A DNA stretch of 64,000 nucleotides from Microdochium bolleyi (taxonomy: Eukaryota; Ascomycota; Sordariomycetes; Xylariales; Microdochiaceae), in NCBI GenBank assembly GCA_001566295.1, contig KQ964245.1:2981524-3045523 (forward strand). Reading direction: 5' to 3'. The position numbers and the translations under genes were made by a program. Positions within the stretch are counted from its first letter, which is position 1. Every line of letters starts with the position of its first letter. Below, piece after piece: positions 21,983 to 33,533 of this stretch. The notes under the pieces are model-generated. The model had not been told where the DNA came from. It did not search any database and was given only the letters and a program-made list of their open reading frames with translations.

Positions 21983-21988
21983 TATATA
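21983..21988 (+). promoter_or_regulatory. TATA box of the aspartic protease gene
   Basis: TATATA lies 91-96 bases before the ATG at 22079. It is followed by a CT-rich leader and the CAACATG start context, the usual arrangement for a strongly expressed secreted fungal protein. Confidence 0.6.
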
Positions 21989-22078
21989 GACTGAGCGAGC
22001 CTCGCACTCTACCGCTCGATACTCTTCTGTTCACATCATCAGCACTACAGTCTCCAGCTCCCTCCTCCCACCAGCAAC

Positions 22079-23407
22079 ATGCCTGCTCTCAACCACCTCC
22101 TCCTCGCGGCATGCGTCGCCCCGGCCGCCCTGAGCGCCGCCCTCCCGCGTGCCGTCGCCGACGGGAATGTCGGTCCGGGCATGTCCTCGATCCAGACTCC
22201 AGCACGCAGAACCCCAAGCGGCCACGTCTCCTCCGGCGCCAAGGCTTTCTACGATGCTCACCTCAAGTTCGGCGCGACGCCCCCGGCCTCGCTCGTCGCC
22301 GCTGTTGCCAAGGCCAAAGCCGCCAACGTCCAGCGCCGGGCCCAGGGCTCCGTCGTCGCGTCCCCGATCAACAGCCAGGACGTGGCCTATGACGCTCCCG
22401 TGTCCATTGGCACCCCGGCCCAGAGCTTCAGCCTCGACTTCGACACTGGCTCGTCGGACCTGTGGGTTTTCAGCAGCGCCACGCCCTCGAACGAGCGTAA
22501 CGGCCAGAACATCTACACGCCGGCGCGTAGCAGCTCTGCCAAGAAGCTGAGCGGGTCGACCTGGAAGATCTCGTACGGCGACGGCAGCTCCTCGAGCGGC
22601 TCTGTCTACCAGGACACCGTGACGATCGGCGGCCTCACGGCCCGCGCCCAGGCGGTTGAGGCTGCGTCGCAGGTGTCCCAGAGCTTCACTCAGGAGTCCT
22701 TGACCGATGGTCTTGTCGGTCTGGCATTCAGCTCGATCAACACTGTCAGCCCGCGGAAGCAGACCACCTTCTTCGACACTGTCCAGTCGTCGCTGGCTTC
22801 GCCCCTCTTTACTGCCGACCTCAAGCATCAAGCCCGTAAGTGAACAAGCTACCTCACCTATATGCCGATATGTTGCTAACTTCTGTGCTTGCCCGTAGCC
22901 GGCACGTACAACTTCGGCTTCATCGACAAGTCCCTCTTCACCGGGTCCATCGCGTACACCCCCGTCGACAACAGCCAGGGGTTCTGGGGCTTCACCTCCC
23001 CGGGGTACCAGGTCGGCAACAACGGCTTCCAGCAGGCCAGCGTCTCGGGCATCGCCGATACCGGCACCACGCTGCTGCTGCTCCCCGACAACGTCGTGAG
23101 CGACTACTACTCCAACGTCAGCGGCGCCCAGAACGACGAGTCCGCCGGCGGCTTCACCTTCCCCTGCGACGCGGCGGCGCCCGACTTCTCCTTCGCCGTC
23201 AACGACCAGGGCGCCAGCATCACGATCCCCGGTGCCCTGATGAACCTCGGCGACGCCGGCAACGGCGCCTGCTTCGGCGGCCTGCAGTCGAGCGGCAGCA
23301 TCGGCACAAACATCTACGGCGACGTCGCGCTCAAGGCTGCCTTTGTCGTGTTCGATGCCGGCTCCGACGGCCAGCCGCAGCTGGGCTGGGCCTCCAAGAA
23401 CCTGTAG
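22079..23407 (+). CDS. secreted pepsin-like aspartic protease (A1, endothiapepsin type)
   Basis: Two exons, 22079-22835 and 22899-23407, with a 63-base intron, give 421 residues. A signal peptide (LLLAACVAPAALSAALP) is followed by a propeptide to about residue 89 that ends near VQRRAQG, and then by the mature enzyme. Both catalytic motifs are present: DFDTGSSDLW with Asp122, and IADTGTTLL with Asp306. The flap YGDGSSSSG and the single disulfide pair (FPCDA and GACFGG) match endothiapepsin and penicillopepsin. The intron is placed where HQAPGTYNFGFID is restored. The enzyme should act outside the cell at acidic pH on proteins, feeding peptides to uptake systems such as the OPT transporter at 54.3 kb. 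A TATA box and PacC-like sites lie upstream; an AATAAA at 23793-23798 may mark the 3' end. Confidence 0.93.
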
Positions 23408-26400
23408 ATACACAGGCAGTAGAAGAGGGTTCAGTTGTCCACTAGCCAAGCCTGTTCAAAACATGAAGAGCAGAGTCGGCCTCCGACCGTGATTCACGAC
23501 CTCCCTGAGTCAGGGTTGTGCTCACCAGGCAGCTTTTGGGAATATTGGGGCAGGAGGATTCTACTCCAACAGCTCTGGACTACTTCTTCTTCCCATGATT
23601 GTTGGGGTTGTCTCCCAGCCTGGGCTGGGACCTCGGGTGAGCTATCTTCACGTCATCCAGAGGCGCTTTTGTTGTGGTTATCAGTGTTGCCTGCTCAGGC
23701 CAGGCTCGTAGTGTATGCACGTGTGCTACACACTCAGACCACGGCTACTTTCTTCATGTTTCCTATACTTCCAACCACGTCAATATAATGTCAATAAAAC
23801 GAGATCCACTCACAGCCTTACCGTGTGCAAGATCACGCGAGAGAAAAGTCCTGCTGCCTTGAGCCCCCTCCTCTTCTTTGTAGAGATTATGTTCGATTTT
23901 GTCTGATGCCGATCAGTGAGAAGGTTTTGAAACATACCTCTTGCCTTTGTTCGGTACGACGTCTAATTTGACTTATATACCGCTACCAGCCCCGCCAGGA
24001 CAGACCTTGCTGGAACGATTTGAGTTAGGCGAACTCAAGTCTATGATATTTGCTGGTCTATCTCTCAACATCATCATTTATCGTGACTGTCCTGTATGCA
24101 GTCTCTGGATCGAAAGCACACGTCTGCCGAGCACGGAGGGCTCATCAAGACCGTCACGTCATGAGGTTTAGGTGTGTGCCGCGTCCTATACCTCAACAGG
24201 CTACTCAGCATCAAGGAAATGCTTAGCAAGGACATCAGGTTCCCGTCCCGAACCCCCGATGCTTGAGCAGGTTCCTGATCGGAAAATCTCACCGCTTTCC
24301 CCTCTTCTTCTGCGGGATCCATTGTATTGGACCAGCCTGCGCATCATCGCAGCCTACCAGGGGTGGTCTTCGCTGAAAATGACCGGCCCTGCCGGTTGTG
24401 TCCCGCGGCCTGCCGCCCTCTGCAGTGCCCAGGCACGGGTCTAGGTATATTGCGGACTTGCGTCTGCAGGTCTCAGCTCTGGACGCTTTCCAGTGCCCTC
24501 CCCATGACTCCGTGCGCCGCCAGAGAGTATACAATAACATGTGCTGCAATGCGGCTCAGGGGAGGAGGTACAAGGCAGGGGACAAAAAGCAAGCTCTCTG
24601 ATACCCTTGTTGGGGCGCGCGCACTCGTATCGCGGGCCGGGCCTCCCTATCCCTGCTTCCCCTCCGGGATGATTGCCCGCGAATGCAAGGGCAACTGCAC
24701 GCTTTGGCCTTTCTCTTTGGAGAATAAGCATAAAGGCACGGACGGCGGAGCGGAGCTCGTAAAGTCAAGTTTGTGCTGCGTATATGCTGTCGTTCAGAAT
24801 CCTCGGTAATTTTGGGAGCGTGATCACCAGAAGTGCAGTGTCAATGCAGTGATTGAGTCTGTTCCTCGCGTTTCCTCGGGTGCAAACGTGACTACCGTAA
24901 AGAGCAGGTTGAATATATACAAGGCTACATGCTTCGACTCGTGCCAGCAGCCGCAATCCACGTGCACCTTGCACGGCCTGCATCCAGGCGGGCTCCTCTT
25001 CCTATTCTGCACCGTTGCTTCCCGCCACCCAGCTGCCGTGTCTGGCCCTGAAACGTGCATGCAGGTATGTGCAGAGCCACCTGAGCAAAACGGCGCAGGC
25101 AAGTGGGAACAAAAGTCTGGGTCCATGTAGTATTATTACCTACTGCGTATTGGAAACCCACGGCCGGGGATTCGACTGAGAAGTTCCCGCGACCCTTGTA
25201 CCGGCAGCTGAAGCCTTGGCCATGCCGTGGAACCCCGGCCACATGATCTATCTACTGCGTAAATGGACCTCGTACAGGGATCTTTTAGAGTATGTAATGT
25301 TCCGAAAGCGACCCTTGCCGACCAAGCTGGGCCCATGCATATGCACTGCGAAAAGCAATCGTCTCGTGGCCTGCCTCATTGCCCCATGGTCAATTAATGA
25401 CTCTGCGTCTCCGGCGGCAGAGCCTCACCGTACCGTAATTCCCCTCAAGAAGCCGTCTTGCACGCCACAAGGGCGTCGCTGGCAGCTAGGAGCTTCTGGG
25501 CCAGGCCTGTTGGTCGCATGCCCATAGACTTGGCTGCGTCGATGTGGCACCAGCATATAGTTGGCACCGCTCAACTCGTCTTTAGTCTATTAACTTCGGC
25601 TACTGGAGACGCATTTGCTTTCAGCTCCGGCCAACAGAGTGGTCAACTGCATATGCTACGTCCGTCGGTAGTCTGGACTGCCGTCTCTGCTTGGCCAGAC
25701 CGACTGACTGGTATCGAGCACTCGAGGGCGCGGCCCGACCCAGGACGATGCCACGGTATTGCTCGCGAGCGGCACCAGCCGGGACCAGGGCACACCTCGA
25801 CACCCTCGTATCGTGTTCCACCAAAGACTTGTTGTAGTCCTCCTCACGCCGAGCTCGCCTGCATGGCCGCAACGGTTGCCACAGTGCCGCGGACCCCATA
25901 GTATAAGCGAGCGGAGGCGGAGAAGACTTTGCCTTTTGCCTGCCCCCTGGGGGCCACGCGAGGTGACTCTCGATTCAGGACTTGGATCGGCAAGTATCCT
26001 TGTTATCTAGCGTAGTCAGGCCTGCTAAGCCGTTGCATGCCCCAGGTTGCATCAAGAATAAAGCGGGAGGGTCTCCAGAGCCGCCACCCCTGCCTGTCCG
26101 GATCCCCGGTCGGAGCACTCTGCGAGCTTCCAGGCGTCCTAGCCAGTTCCCTATGCGTCTATTCTCGCACGGTCCGCTGCACATGGTTCCTAGACCTGGC
26201 GAGCCTCGACCCTTGGAGTCAGGCTAAGGGGTCCCCAGGACTTAGTCTCGGCCGGTATGGCTTCTGCCACTCGATCTGGCCTGGTAGCTTCGAGTGACCA
26301 TGTGCCTTTCTGTCACAGAAAATAAAAGAGGGCTCGTCTCCCGTACTCCTGACATGACATTATGCAGCTCACCATCGCCGTTGTCGTCACTTCTATTCCT

Positions 26401-26541
26401 CGCAGCGGTTGGTGCAAAGCCTGTCTCTGTGGTCAACTCTCGTTCGCGCCATCTGCACTCCCGGGCACAAATACTCCCCAAGAGGCTACCAGGTCTGGTA
26501 ACACAAGTTCACCCTCGACGATCTAGCACCACCTCCCAACC
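23408..26541. other. 3.1-kb intergenic region before the peroxidase
   Basis: This region lies between two plus-strand genes for secreted enzymes. The first 400 bases are the protease 3' region (AATAAA at 23793-23798). The last part, with an A-rich AAAATAAAAGAG near 26320 and a CT-rich leader, is the peroxidase promoter. The middle (about 24-26 kb) has only short, overlapping, domain-free frames. I see no gene or repeat there. Confidence 0.4.
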
Positions 26542-27719
26542 ATGAGACTATCATCCAAATTCATCGCGCTGGCCAGTGCCACTGGCACCCTCGCCTACCC
26601 CGGCATGGGCCAGGTCATGGACGAGATCAAAGCCCGCGATGAGATGATGCAAGGCCGCTCGATCGAGCTCATCGGCGATCTTGTCTCAGGGGCCTACTCG
26701 CCCGTGGGCCAGGCCATCAAAGGCGTTCTCGAGGGCTTCGGCATCGCTGTCGCCGACAAGACGCAGTACAAGGCGCCTGGAGGGCTCGGCTCGGACGCGT
26801 GCAAGGCTGACGAGCTGTGCGTGTGGAAACATCTCGCCGACGAGATGTACGCAGTCATGTCCGACGCGGAGGGCTGCACCGACCTCGGCCGCGCCGCGAT
26901 CCGACTGGGCTTCCACGATGCTGCAGCGTGGGACAAGGAGTCGACCTGGGGCGGCGCGGACGGCTCCATCCTCCTCGCCACAGGCGAGCTCGGGCGCAGT
27001 GAGAACTTCGGCCTCGAGAGAATCGGCCGCCAGACCGTGATCTGGTACAACAAGTTCAAACCCCACGGCGCCGGCATGGCCGACATCATCCAGCTCGGCG
27101 CCAACGTCGGCGTGGTCGCGTGCCCGGACGGGCCCCGGATCCGCACCTTTATCGGCCGTGTGGACAGCGACCGGGCCGGGCCCGACGGCAAGCTGCCCGC
27201 CGTCACCGCCGACGCGCAGTCGCTGGTCGACCTGTTCGCCGCCAAGAGCTTCACGGCGACGGACCTCGTCGCGCTCGTCGGCGCGCACACGGCGTCCAAG
27301 CAGCGCTTCGTCGACCCGGCGCTCGCGGGCAAGCCCCAGGACTCGACGCCGCACTACTGGGACACGGACTTCTACTCGCAGACCCTCCAGGCCGCGCAGG
27401 GCACAAACGCCACGACGGCGACCAACTCGCCCGACAGCGACATCTTTGTGTTCGAGAGCGACAAGAACCTCGCCCTGCACGCTCGGACAAAGGTCCAATG
27501 GGCTATCTTCGCTGGGAAGCTCGGCAAGCCGACATGGGCACTGGTGAGTGACCTTCTGCCGTTCGCGACCTGAATTGGTTCCTGCGTCAGCGAGATTGTT
27601 GATTCTGACAGTCTCTTTAGGCCTATGCTTCTTCCTATTTCCGCATGAGTCTGCTCGGCGTCAAGAACATCAACGGACTCAAAGAGATCTCCAAGGTGCT
27701 GCCCCTGACACGGACGTGA
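26542..27719 (+). CDS. secreted class II haem peroxidase (ligninase-type family)
   Basis: Two exons, 26542-27543 and 27621-27719, with a 77-base intron, give 366 residues. An N-terminal signal (MRLSSKFIALASATGTLAYP) directs secretion. The distal haem pocket is IRLGFHDAAAW with His125, followed by GGADGSILL. The proximal His249 is in LVALVGAHTASKQRF. The ADIIQLGANVGVVACPDGP segment is also typical. Compared with basidiomycete lignin or manganese peroxidases it has fewer cysteines and an N-terminal extension of about 60 residues before the first Cys pair, as in ascomycete class II peroxidases. The short second exon adds AYASSYFRMSLLGVKNINGL, the usual end of the core. It uses hydrogen peroxide to oxidise phenolic or related compounds outside the cell; the substrate type cannot be told by eye. 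Confidence 0.88.
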
Positions 27720-29321
27720 TATCGTCTAGGTATCGGGGCGCCCTATCGCTCGATTATATTCTCTATCAAGGCGCCAGTGTCGGGCAATTCTTTTTATTCT
27801 TATTCTTGTAAATATTGGTTTCTATATGCCCTTTGAGGATTTTTGATCTAGCTTCAATAGAACGAGACCGGAATGGATATGAATGAACATAGATATTACG
27901 TACGGTTGAATCCCATCCCGTTTGCGTCACGCCATTATGACTATGCTCAGATTGTGGCTGTACCAAAATTTCCGCGTTACGCTACTAGCGCTTAGGCAGT
28001 AAGTAAAGACTAAATTTTGGGAGCATCACAAAACCTGAAAGCACCAAACAATAGGGGCGTATAGTCGTGGGGAAACAAGAGAGATGCCAACATTTTCTGC
28101 TATCAGTGGTTTCACTGGTGCGACCTAGTCTCTACTACTTCGCCGAGTTTGTAAGATAAAGTTTTCAGTATTACCACCCTCATGGAGTCGTGAATGGATG
28201 GAAGACCAAATGCGAGAAACGAACGCTCGAACAGACCCGTTTCCCCAGCCAAGGATCACCCAACATATCTACGCCAAGTCTCACAGCCAAGATTGCACAG
28301 CTTTCAATACACAAGATGCAACAACGTTTTCCACCTCGTCGAATTGCCAAGTGTTACACGGTGATTAGAGGCCCTAGTGATTTGAAACTTTCAACCGGAG
28401 TATCTCAAGATATAACATGTTCGCCTTAACCGCTGTAAGGCATATACAGCTAATAATCACGCCTCCAATTAGATATGTAAGCACACTCTAATCGCAGTCA
28501 TCGTTGCGTCGAGAACCGGGATCCCGAGTTGTCAGATCTCGCTGTCACGAAACCAGTACCTTGGGGTAATCTGCAGGCCACGGCCATCCACGACCACCGC
28601 ATATGCACATTGATTGGTATGCAATGCAGCCGATTGCCAGCAGCTTTGAGTCACAGTTGCATCGCCATCGGAATCAATCGAGGGTCCTCGGAATCCGCGG
28701 AGGTCCTGCCGAGATGTCTTGATTCCGAAAATGGGTGGGCAGTGGTGGGCCTGGCCAATCACAGGCCGATCGCGTAACATGACCCAAAAAGGTAAAAATA
28801 TCCGGGTGCGAGTTCCGCCTCCGTGGTTGGGGAGCCTGCATTCGGGGCAATTAGCAGCTGAGACTCCGGGGGACCCTCGTTCCAACCCCGCAAAGCCGAG
28901 CTGGAGCTCCTTATCGATGACATTACAATTGCTTATCTGCGTGGAAAGTCGGGCTGAAGGTTACTCTTGCGGCAGGCCTAACAGGGATGACACCGCGATA
29001 ATTGTTAGCTGAGCCGGTCCTCGCTGGCGGGGTTCGCTTATCTCTGGAGATCCTGAATGGATGTGAGTATTGGAGCGGGTGTTGGCGAGGCATACGCAGG
29101 CGTGAAAGGGCCGCTGCTGATATCGGAACTTGTACGCCTAGCCACACACCTCTGTTGGATATATTAGGGTATGTATGGACGTGCCTTCTCCAAGTCCCCC
29201 TCACGATACTACATCCTCGCGAAGCTCTCATCGGCCCTACGCGATCACGACTAGTCTCACCTCGTCGAGCACAAGTCACAGTTACTGAGAAGGGTTCCAT
29301 CACACTTGCTACACATTCAAA
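27720..29321. other. 1.6-kb intergenic region, relatively AT-rich
   Basis: This spacer lies between the peroxidase and the amine oxidase, both on plus. Its first 700 bases are more AT-rich than the surroundings. The right end should be the amine oxidase promoter (ATATTA at about 29161). No gene is supported. Confidence 0.4.
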
Positions 29322-31464
29322 ATGGGCTTGCCCCACCCCTTCGACCCCCTCTCGGCCGCCGAGATCGAGAAGGCCATCGCCGTCATCAAGAAGACTCATG
29401 GCAATGTGTTTTACAATGTCGTATCCCTCCACGAGCCGCGCAAGGCCGAGATGACGGCATGGCTCGCGGACCGGGCCAAGGCGCCACGGCCAGCGAGAAT
29501 CGCCGATGCCGTCGTTATCGCCAAGGGCGGCAAGGTCTACGACGGCCTTGTCGACCTGTCCTCGGGCAAGATCACAAAGTGGGAGCTGCTCGACGGCCTG
29601 CAGCCGATTGTAAGTTCTGTCCTGCCTGTCTCGGAACCCTGTAAAGCCCAGTGCCGGTAGCTGACCACACCATTAGATCACCATGGAGGAGCTCCAGCTC
29701 GTCGAGCATATTGTGCGCAAGGACCCCAAGGTCATCGAGCAGTGCAAGATCAGCGGCATCGACGAGAAGGACATGGACAAGGTCTACTGCGACCCGTGGA
29801 CGATCGGCTATGACGAGCGGCACGGGAGCAAGGTCCGGCTGCAGCAGGCTCTCATGTACTACCGCCCGCACATTGACGACTGCCAGTACAACTACCCCCT
29901 GGACTTCTGCCCCATCTACGACGCCGACAAGGAGGCCATTGTTGCCATCGACATCCCCAAGATCCGCCGCCCGCTGAGCAAGGTCGAGCCTATCAACTAC
30001 CACGCCAAGGCGATCGAGAAGGCCGGCGGATTCCGCAAGACCCTCAAGCCCCTCGAGATCACGCAGCCCGAGGGCGTCTCGTTCAGCCTCGACGGCCGCG
30101 AGATCGAGTGGCAGAACTGGAAGTTCCACATCGGCTTCAACTACCGCGAGGGCATTGTGCTGCACGACATCAGGTTCAACGACAAGGGCACGGACAGGTC
30201 CATCTTCTACCGCATGTCCATCACCGAGATGGTCGTGCCCTACGGCAACCCGGAGCACCCGCACCAGCGCAAGCACGCCTTCGACTTGGGCGAGTACGGC
30301 GCGGGCTACATGACCAACAGCCTGACGCTGGGCTGCGACTGCAAGGGCGCCATCACGTACCTGGACGCCGAGTTCCCGGCCCGGGACGGCAGCATCAAGC
30401 ACATCAAGAATGCCATCTGCATCCACGAGGAGGATGACGGCATCCTGTTCAAGCACAGCGACTTCCGCGACGACTCGACCATCGTGACTCGCGCGCGCAA
30501 GCTCATCATCCAGCAGATCTTCACAGCCGCAAACTACGAGTACGCCGTGCAGTGGATCTTCCACCAGGACGGCACGATCCAGCCCGAGATCAAGCTCACG
30601 GGCATCCTCAACACGTACGCCATGAACCCGGGCGAGGACACGCACGGCTGGGGCACGCAGGTGTACCCGGGCGTCAACGCGCACAACCACCAGCACCTGT
30701 TCTGCCTGCGCATCAACCCCAACATTGACGGGCAGAACAACTCGGTGGCCATGACCGACGCGGTGCCCTCGGACGCCCCCGTGGGCAGTCCCGAGAACTT
30801 CTACGGCAACGCCTTCTACGCCAAGCGCACCGCCTTCCGGACCACGGGCGAGAGCAAGACCGACTACAACGGCGCGACGAGCAGGACGTGGGACATGTGC
30901 AACCCGAGCAAGCTCCACCCGTACAGCGGGAAGCCGGCGAGCTACAAGCTCGTGAGCAGGGAGGTGCCCGGGCTGCTGCCCAAGGAGGGCTCACTGGTGT
31001 GGAAGAGGGCCGGCTTCGCGCGGCACGCGGTGCACGTCACGAAATGTAAGCCTCATCGTCCAACTCGAACTTCTCTTTACCTGTAAAACCGTGACTGATT
31101 TCCCTCCCCTCTTCGAACAGATCAAGACGACCAGCTCTGGCCCGCAGGCCGGCACGTCCCGCAGACCTCGGGCGAGCCCTCGCTCGGCCTGCCGCAGTGG
31201 ATCGGCGACGGCACCGAGTCCATCGACAACACGGACGTCGTGCTGTGGCACACGTTCGGCGTCACGCACTTCCCGGCGCCCGAGGACTTCCCCGTGATGC
31301 CCTGCGAGCCCATGACCCTGCTGCTGCGGCCGCGCCACTTCTTCCTCAACAACCCCGTCATGGACGTGCCGCCGAGCATGTGCACCACGCCGAGCATGGT
31401 CGCTGCGCAGAAGGCCAAGGACAAGGAGGGCGGGGACTGCGCGGGATGCAAGAGCAAGTTGTAG
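29322..31464 (+). CDS. peroxisomal copper amine oxidase
   Basis: Three exons, 29322-29609, 29677-31045 and 31121-31464, give 666 residues. All catalytic elements are visible: the TPQ precursor Tyr383 in NYEY, the copper ligands His434 and His436 (HNHQHLF) and His602 (GVTHF), and the general base Asp299 in AFDLGEYGAG. Spacings agree with Hansenula amine oxidase (D319, Y405, H456, H458, H624). The protein ends in SKL, a perfect type 1 peroxisomal targeting signal, and has no signal peptide. It oxidises primary amines to aldehydes with release of ammonia and hydrogen peroxide, usually for nitrogen nutrition, and should be induced by amines and repressed by ammonium. The intron borders are fixed by continuity of conserved blocks. 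Confidence 0.95.
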
Positions 31465-31807
31465 AGGGGGTCGGTTGTTTGCTGATATCCACGGGCATGC
31501 GGGCGTCTTCCTTTTACATCTCTACTTGCTTGAGAACAGGCTGGCCAGAGAAGGTCGGGAGCTAGGACGCGATGTCGTCTCTTGTTGTAGGAATATAACT
31601 CATTGAACAAATGTGTCTACCATTGCCATACCGGTACTTTTACATCGGTGAATATCTCCAAGAAGGCTGACCTTCGTGGACCTCTACAATACTTCCCATG
31701 AGAGATTGAGTAATGAACAAGAAAGGGGTATAAGTGCGCCCAGTAAGCCGAAGACAGATTTCATAGCTGCAAGCAAAGTCGAATCGAAGCGCGTGAGGTA
31801 CACGGCC
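31465..31807. other. convergent intergenic region
   Basis: These 343 bases lie between the 3' ends of the amine oxidase (plus) and the SDR (minus) and presumably hold both 3' UTRs. I see nothing else. Confidence 0.4.
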
Positions 31808-32910
31808 TCAGATGCACTGCTTGACATCCGGGTTCGTCCTCTCCAGCAGCTCCATCAGCTCCCCCCAGAGCCTCTTCTGCGTGGCCTGCCCCTCCGATCC
31901 TCGCACCCAACCCGAAGCCCTATTGTTCACTGTCAGCTTCCTGCGTCTTTTGCTGTACTCACCCAGGCACTTCGAAAAGGGACGGATGAAAGTCCAACTT
32001 ACTGATCAACCCGGCAGTCGGACAAATACTGCCCATGCGTCTCCTCCCCTCCCTGCGCGGCGTGCACCAGCGTGCGGCTGCCGAGCTCCGTGTCGCGCGC
32101 GACCCACCGCCTCCCGAGGCTCATGAGGAACGGCATGCCCTCGCGCTGCAGGTCCGTGACTACCCAGCCCGGGTTCAGACACGAGACCGTGACCTTGCCG
32201 ACCTTCGCCACGCCCTCCTGCTGCTCCCGCGCGGTGACCTGCGCCGCCAGCTCCCGGACGAGCAGCAGCTCCATCATCTTGCTGACGTAGTACCGGTCGC
32301 CCATTCGCGCCCTCGCCCTGTCCGCCATGCCCTCGAATATGCTCGGCGCGTATTTGCGCTCGGGGAACCACGTGATGAAGTGCACAAACGAGCCCACGAA
32401 CGTGAGCACGCCCTCCCTGCCGCCGTGGCGCGCAGAGCTCTCGCGGAGCTTCGGTAGCAGCAGGATCCCCAGGTACAGCGTGTTGATGACGTTGACCGTG
32501 ACGGTCGACTCGTTGCCGTCCTCGGTCATGCTGAAATTCTTGGTCAGCACGCCCGCGTTCTCCACCACGACGTCGAGCCGGTCGAGCTCCGCCCCGGCGC
32601 GGGCGGCGAACGCCTCGACGGACGCGCGCCGCGCCAGGTCCAGCTGCCACACCTGCGCGACGCCCGGGCGGCCCGTGGACTGTGCGATGGAGGTAGCGGC
32701 CGCCGCACCCTTCGCCGGGTCGCGCACGCCGAGAATCACGCGGGCCGCGCCGAGCCGGACAAAGTGCCGCGCGGCCTCGAGGCCGAGGCCCGTGTTGGCG
32801 CCGGTCACGATGATGGTCTGGCCGGAGAAGCTGTGGGTTGGGTAAGGGAGGCGGAGGAACTGGCCCGCGATGATGCGCAGGGCCTCGAGGGGGTTGAGGG
32901 GGATGTGCAT
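31808..32910 (-). CDS. short-chain dehydrogenase/reductase
   Basis: Two exons, 32003-32910 and 31808-31919, joined across an 83-base intron, give 339 residues. The donor GTAAGT at 32002 and acceptor TAG at 31920 add the helix QKRLWGELMELLE, a usual SDR C-terminus; without splicing the frame stops at once. The NAD(P)-binding motif TGANTGLG is at 36-43, the NAG motif at 118-120, a candidate catalytic Ser174 in FVGSFVHF and YxxxK at 207-211. The N-terminal Leu-rich stretch (NPLEALRIIAGQFLRLPYP) may associate with membranes. The protein belongs to the retinol dehydrogenase/WW-oxidoreductase-like SDR group common in fungi. The substrate is unknown. It is convergent with the amine oxidase, so a role in handling its aldehyde product is only a guess. 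Confidence 0.85.
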
Positions 32911-33533
32911 CGTGGATGTGTGTGTTGTCCTGTGCTGGTGGGGTGTGGTTTGTCCTCGGTGCGGGCGCTGGACTGCGAGACGACGGGCAGTTCTATGGGC
33001 GATGATCCCGCGAGGTGCCGTTTGTGCTTCCTAGAGACACAGAGAAATGACCTGTCAAGACTGCAGAATGTCTTTGGTGTGGTGTACAATATCAAAGTCG
33101 CGACTTGAGATCGAAATGTTGATGTCGAGAAAAAGTTCCCCGTGTGTGGAGCCGCCGGTCCTTAAGCCTCAAAGGCGTCACAGCAATTGGGATGGGTGCA
33201 AGTGGGCAGCAATCAACCCCCCGGGCTCCTATCTTCAACGTTGCGCCGTTCTGCAGGTCTACGGGCGAAGCAATCATCGTGGGGAAGTGAATGTCCGTAT
33301 TCCCAGAACCCTGATGTCGTCACCTCCCAGCTGAGGGGTATCGCCACGGGGTCCGAGGAAGAACGTCGCACAGCCGAGGCAACTCCATCCCTGGGGGTTG
33401 CACTGCACAACGACCGCACCAGATTTTGTCAATCATCACGTTGCATGGTAACCTCGTGTGTATTATCATTCTCTTAGCGGCATATCTGCCACTGCCAGTC
33501 TTTTTTCTGCATGCCTTCCTCGTCCACGCGCAA
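32911..33533. other. intergenic, SDR promoter and FMO 3' region
   Basis: This 623-base spacer lies between two minus-strand genes. The left part is the promoter of the SDR and the right part the 3' flank of the monooxygenase. No gene is seen. Confidence 0.4.

Larger units (their letters stand above)
19335..22078. other. 2.7-kb divergent intergenic region
   Basis: This region lies between the starts of the ICMT-like gene (minus) and the aspartic protease (plus). Frames up to 177 codons occur on both strands, but they overlap and have no domains. The supported contents are a triple AAGCTTGGCC-type repeat (21553-21588) and a TATA box (21983-21988), both on the protease side. Confidence 0.45.

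Noticed and set aside
22031..23449. 472-codon minus-strand frame
   Set aside because: It is the antisense shadow of the aspartic protease, whose catalytic motifs are complete on the plus strand.
26686..27498. 270-codon minus-strand frame
   Set aside because: It is antisense to the peroxidase and arises from its codon bias.
29572..30918. 448-codon minus-strand frame
   Set aside because: It is the antisense shadow of the amine oxidase, with Val/Asp/Leu-rich composition caused by codon bias.
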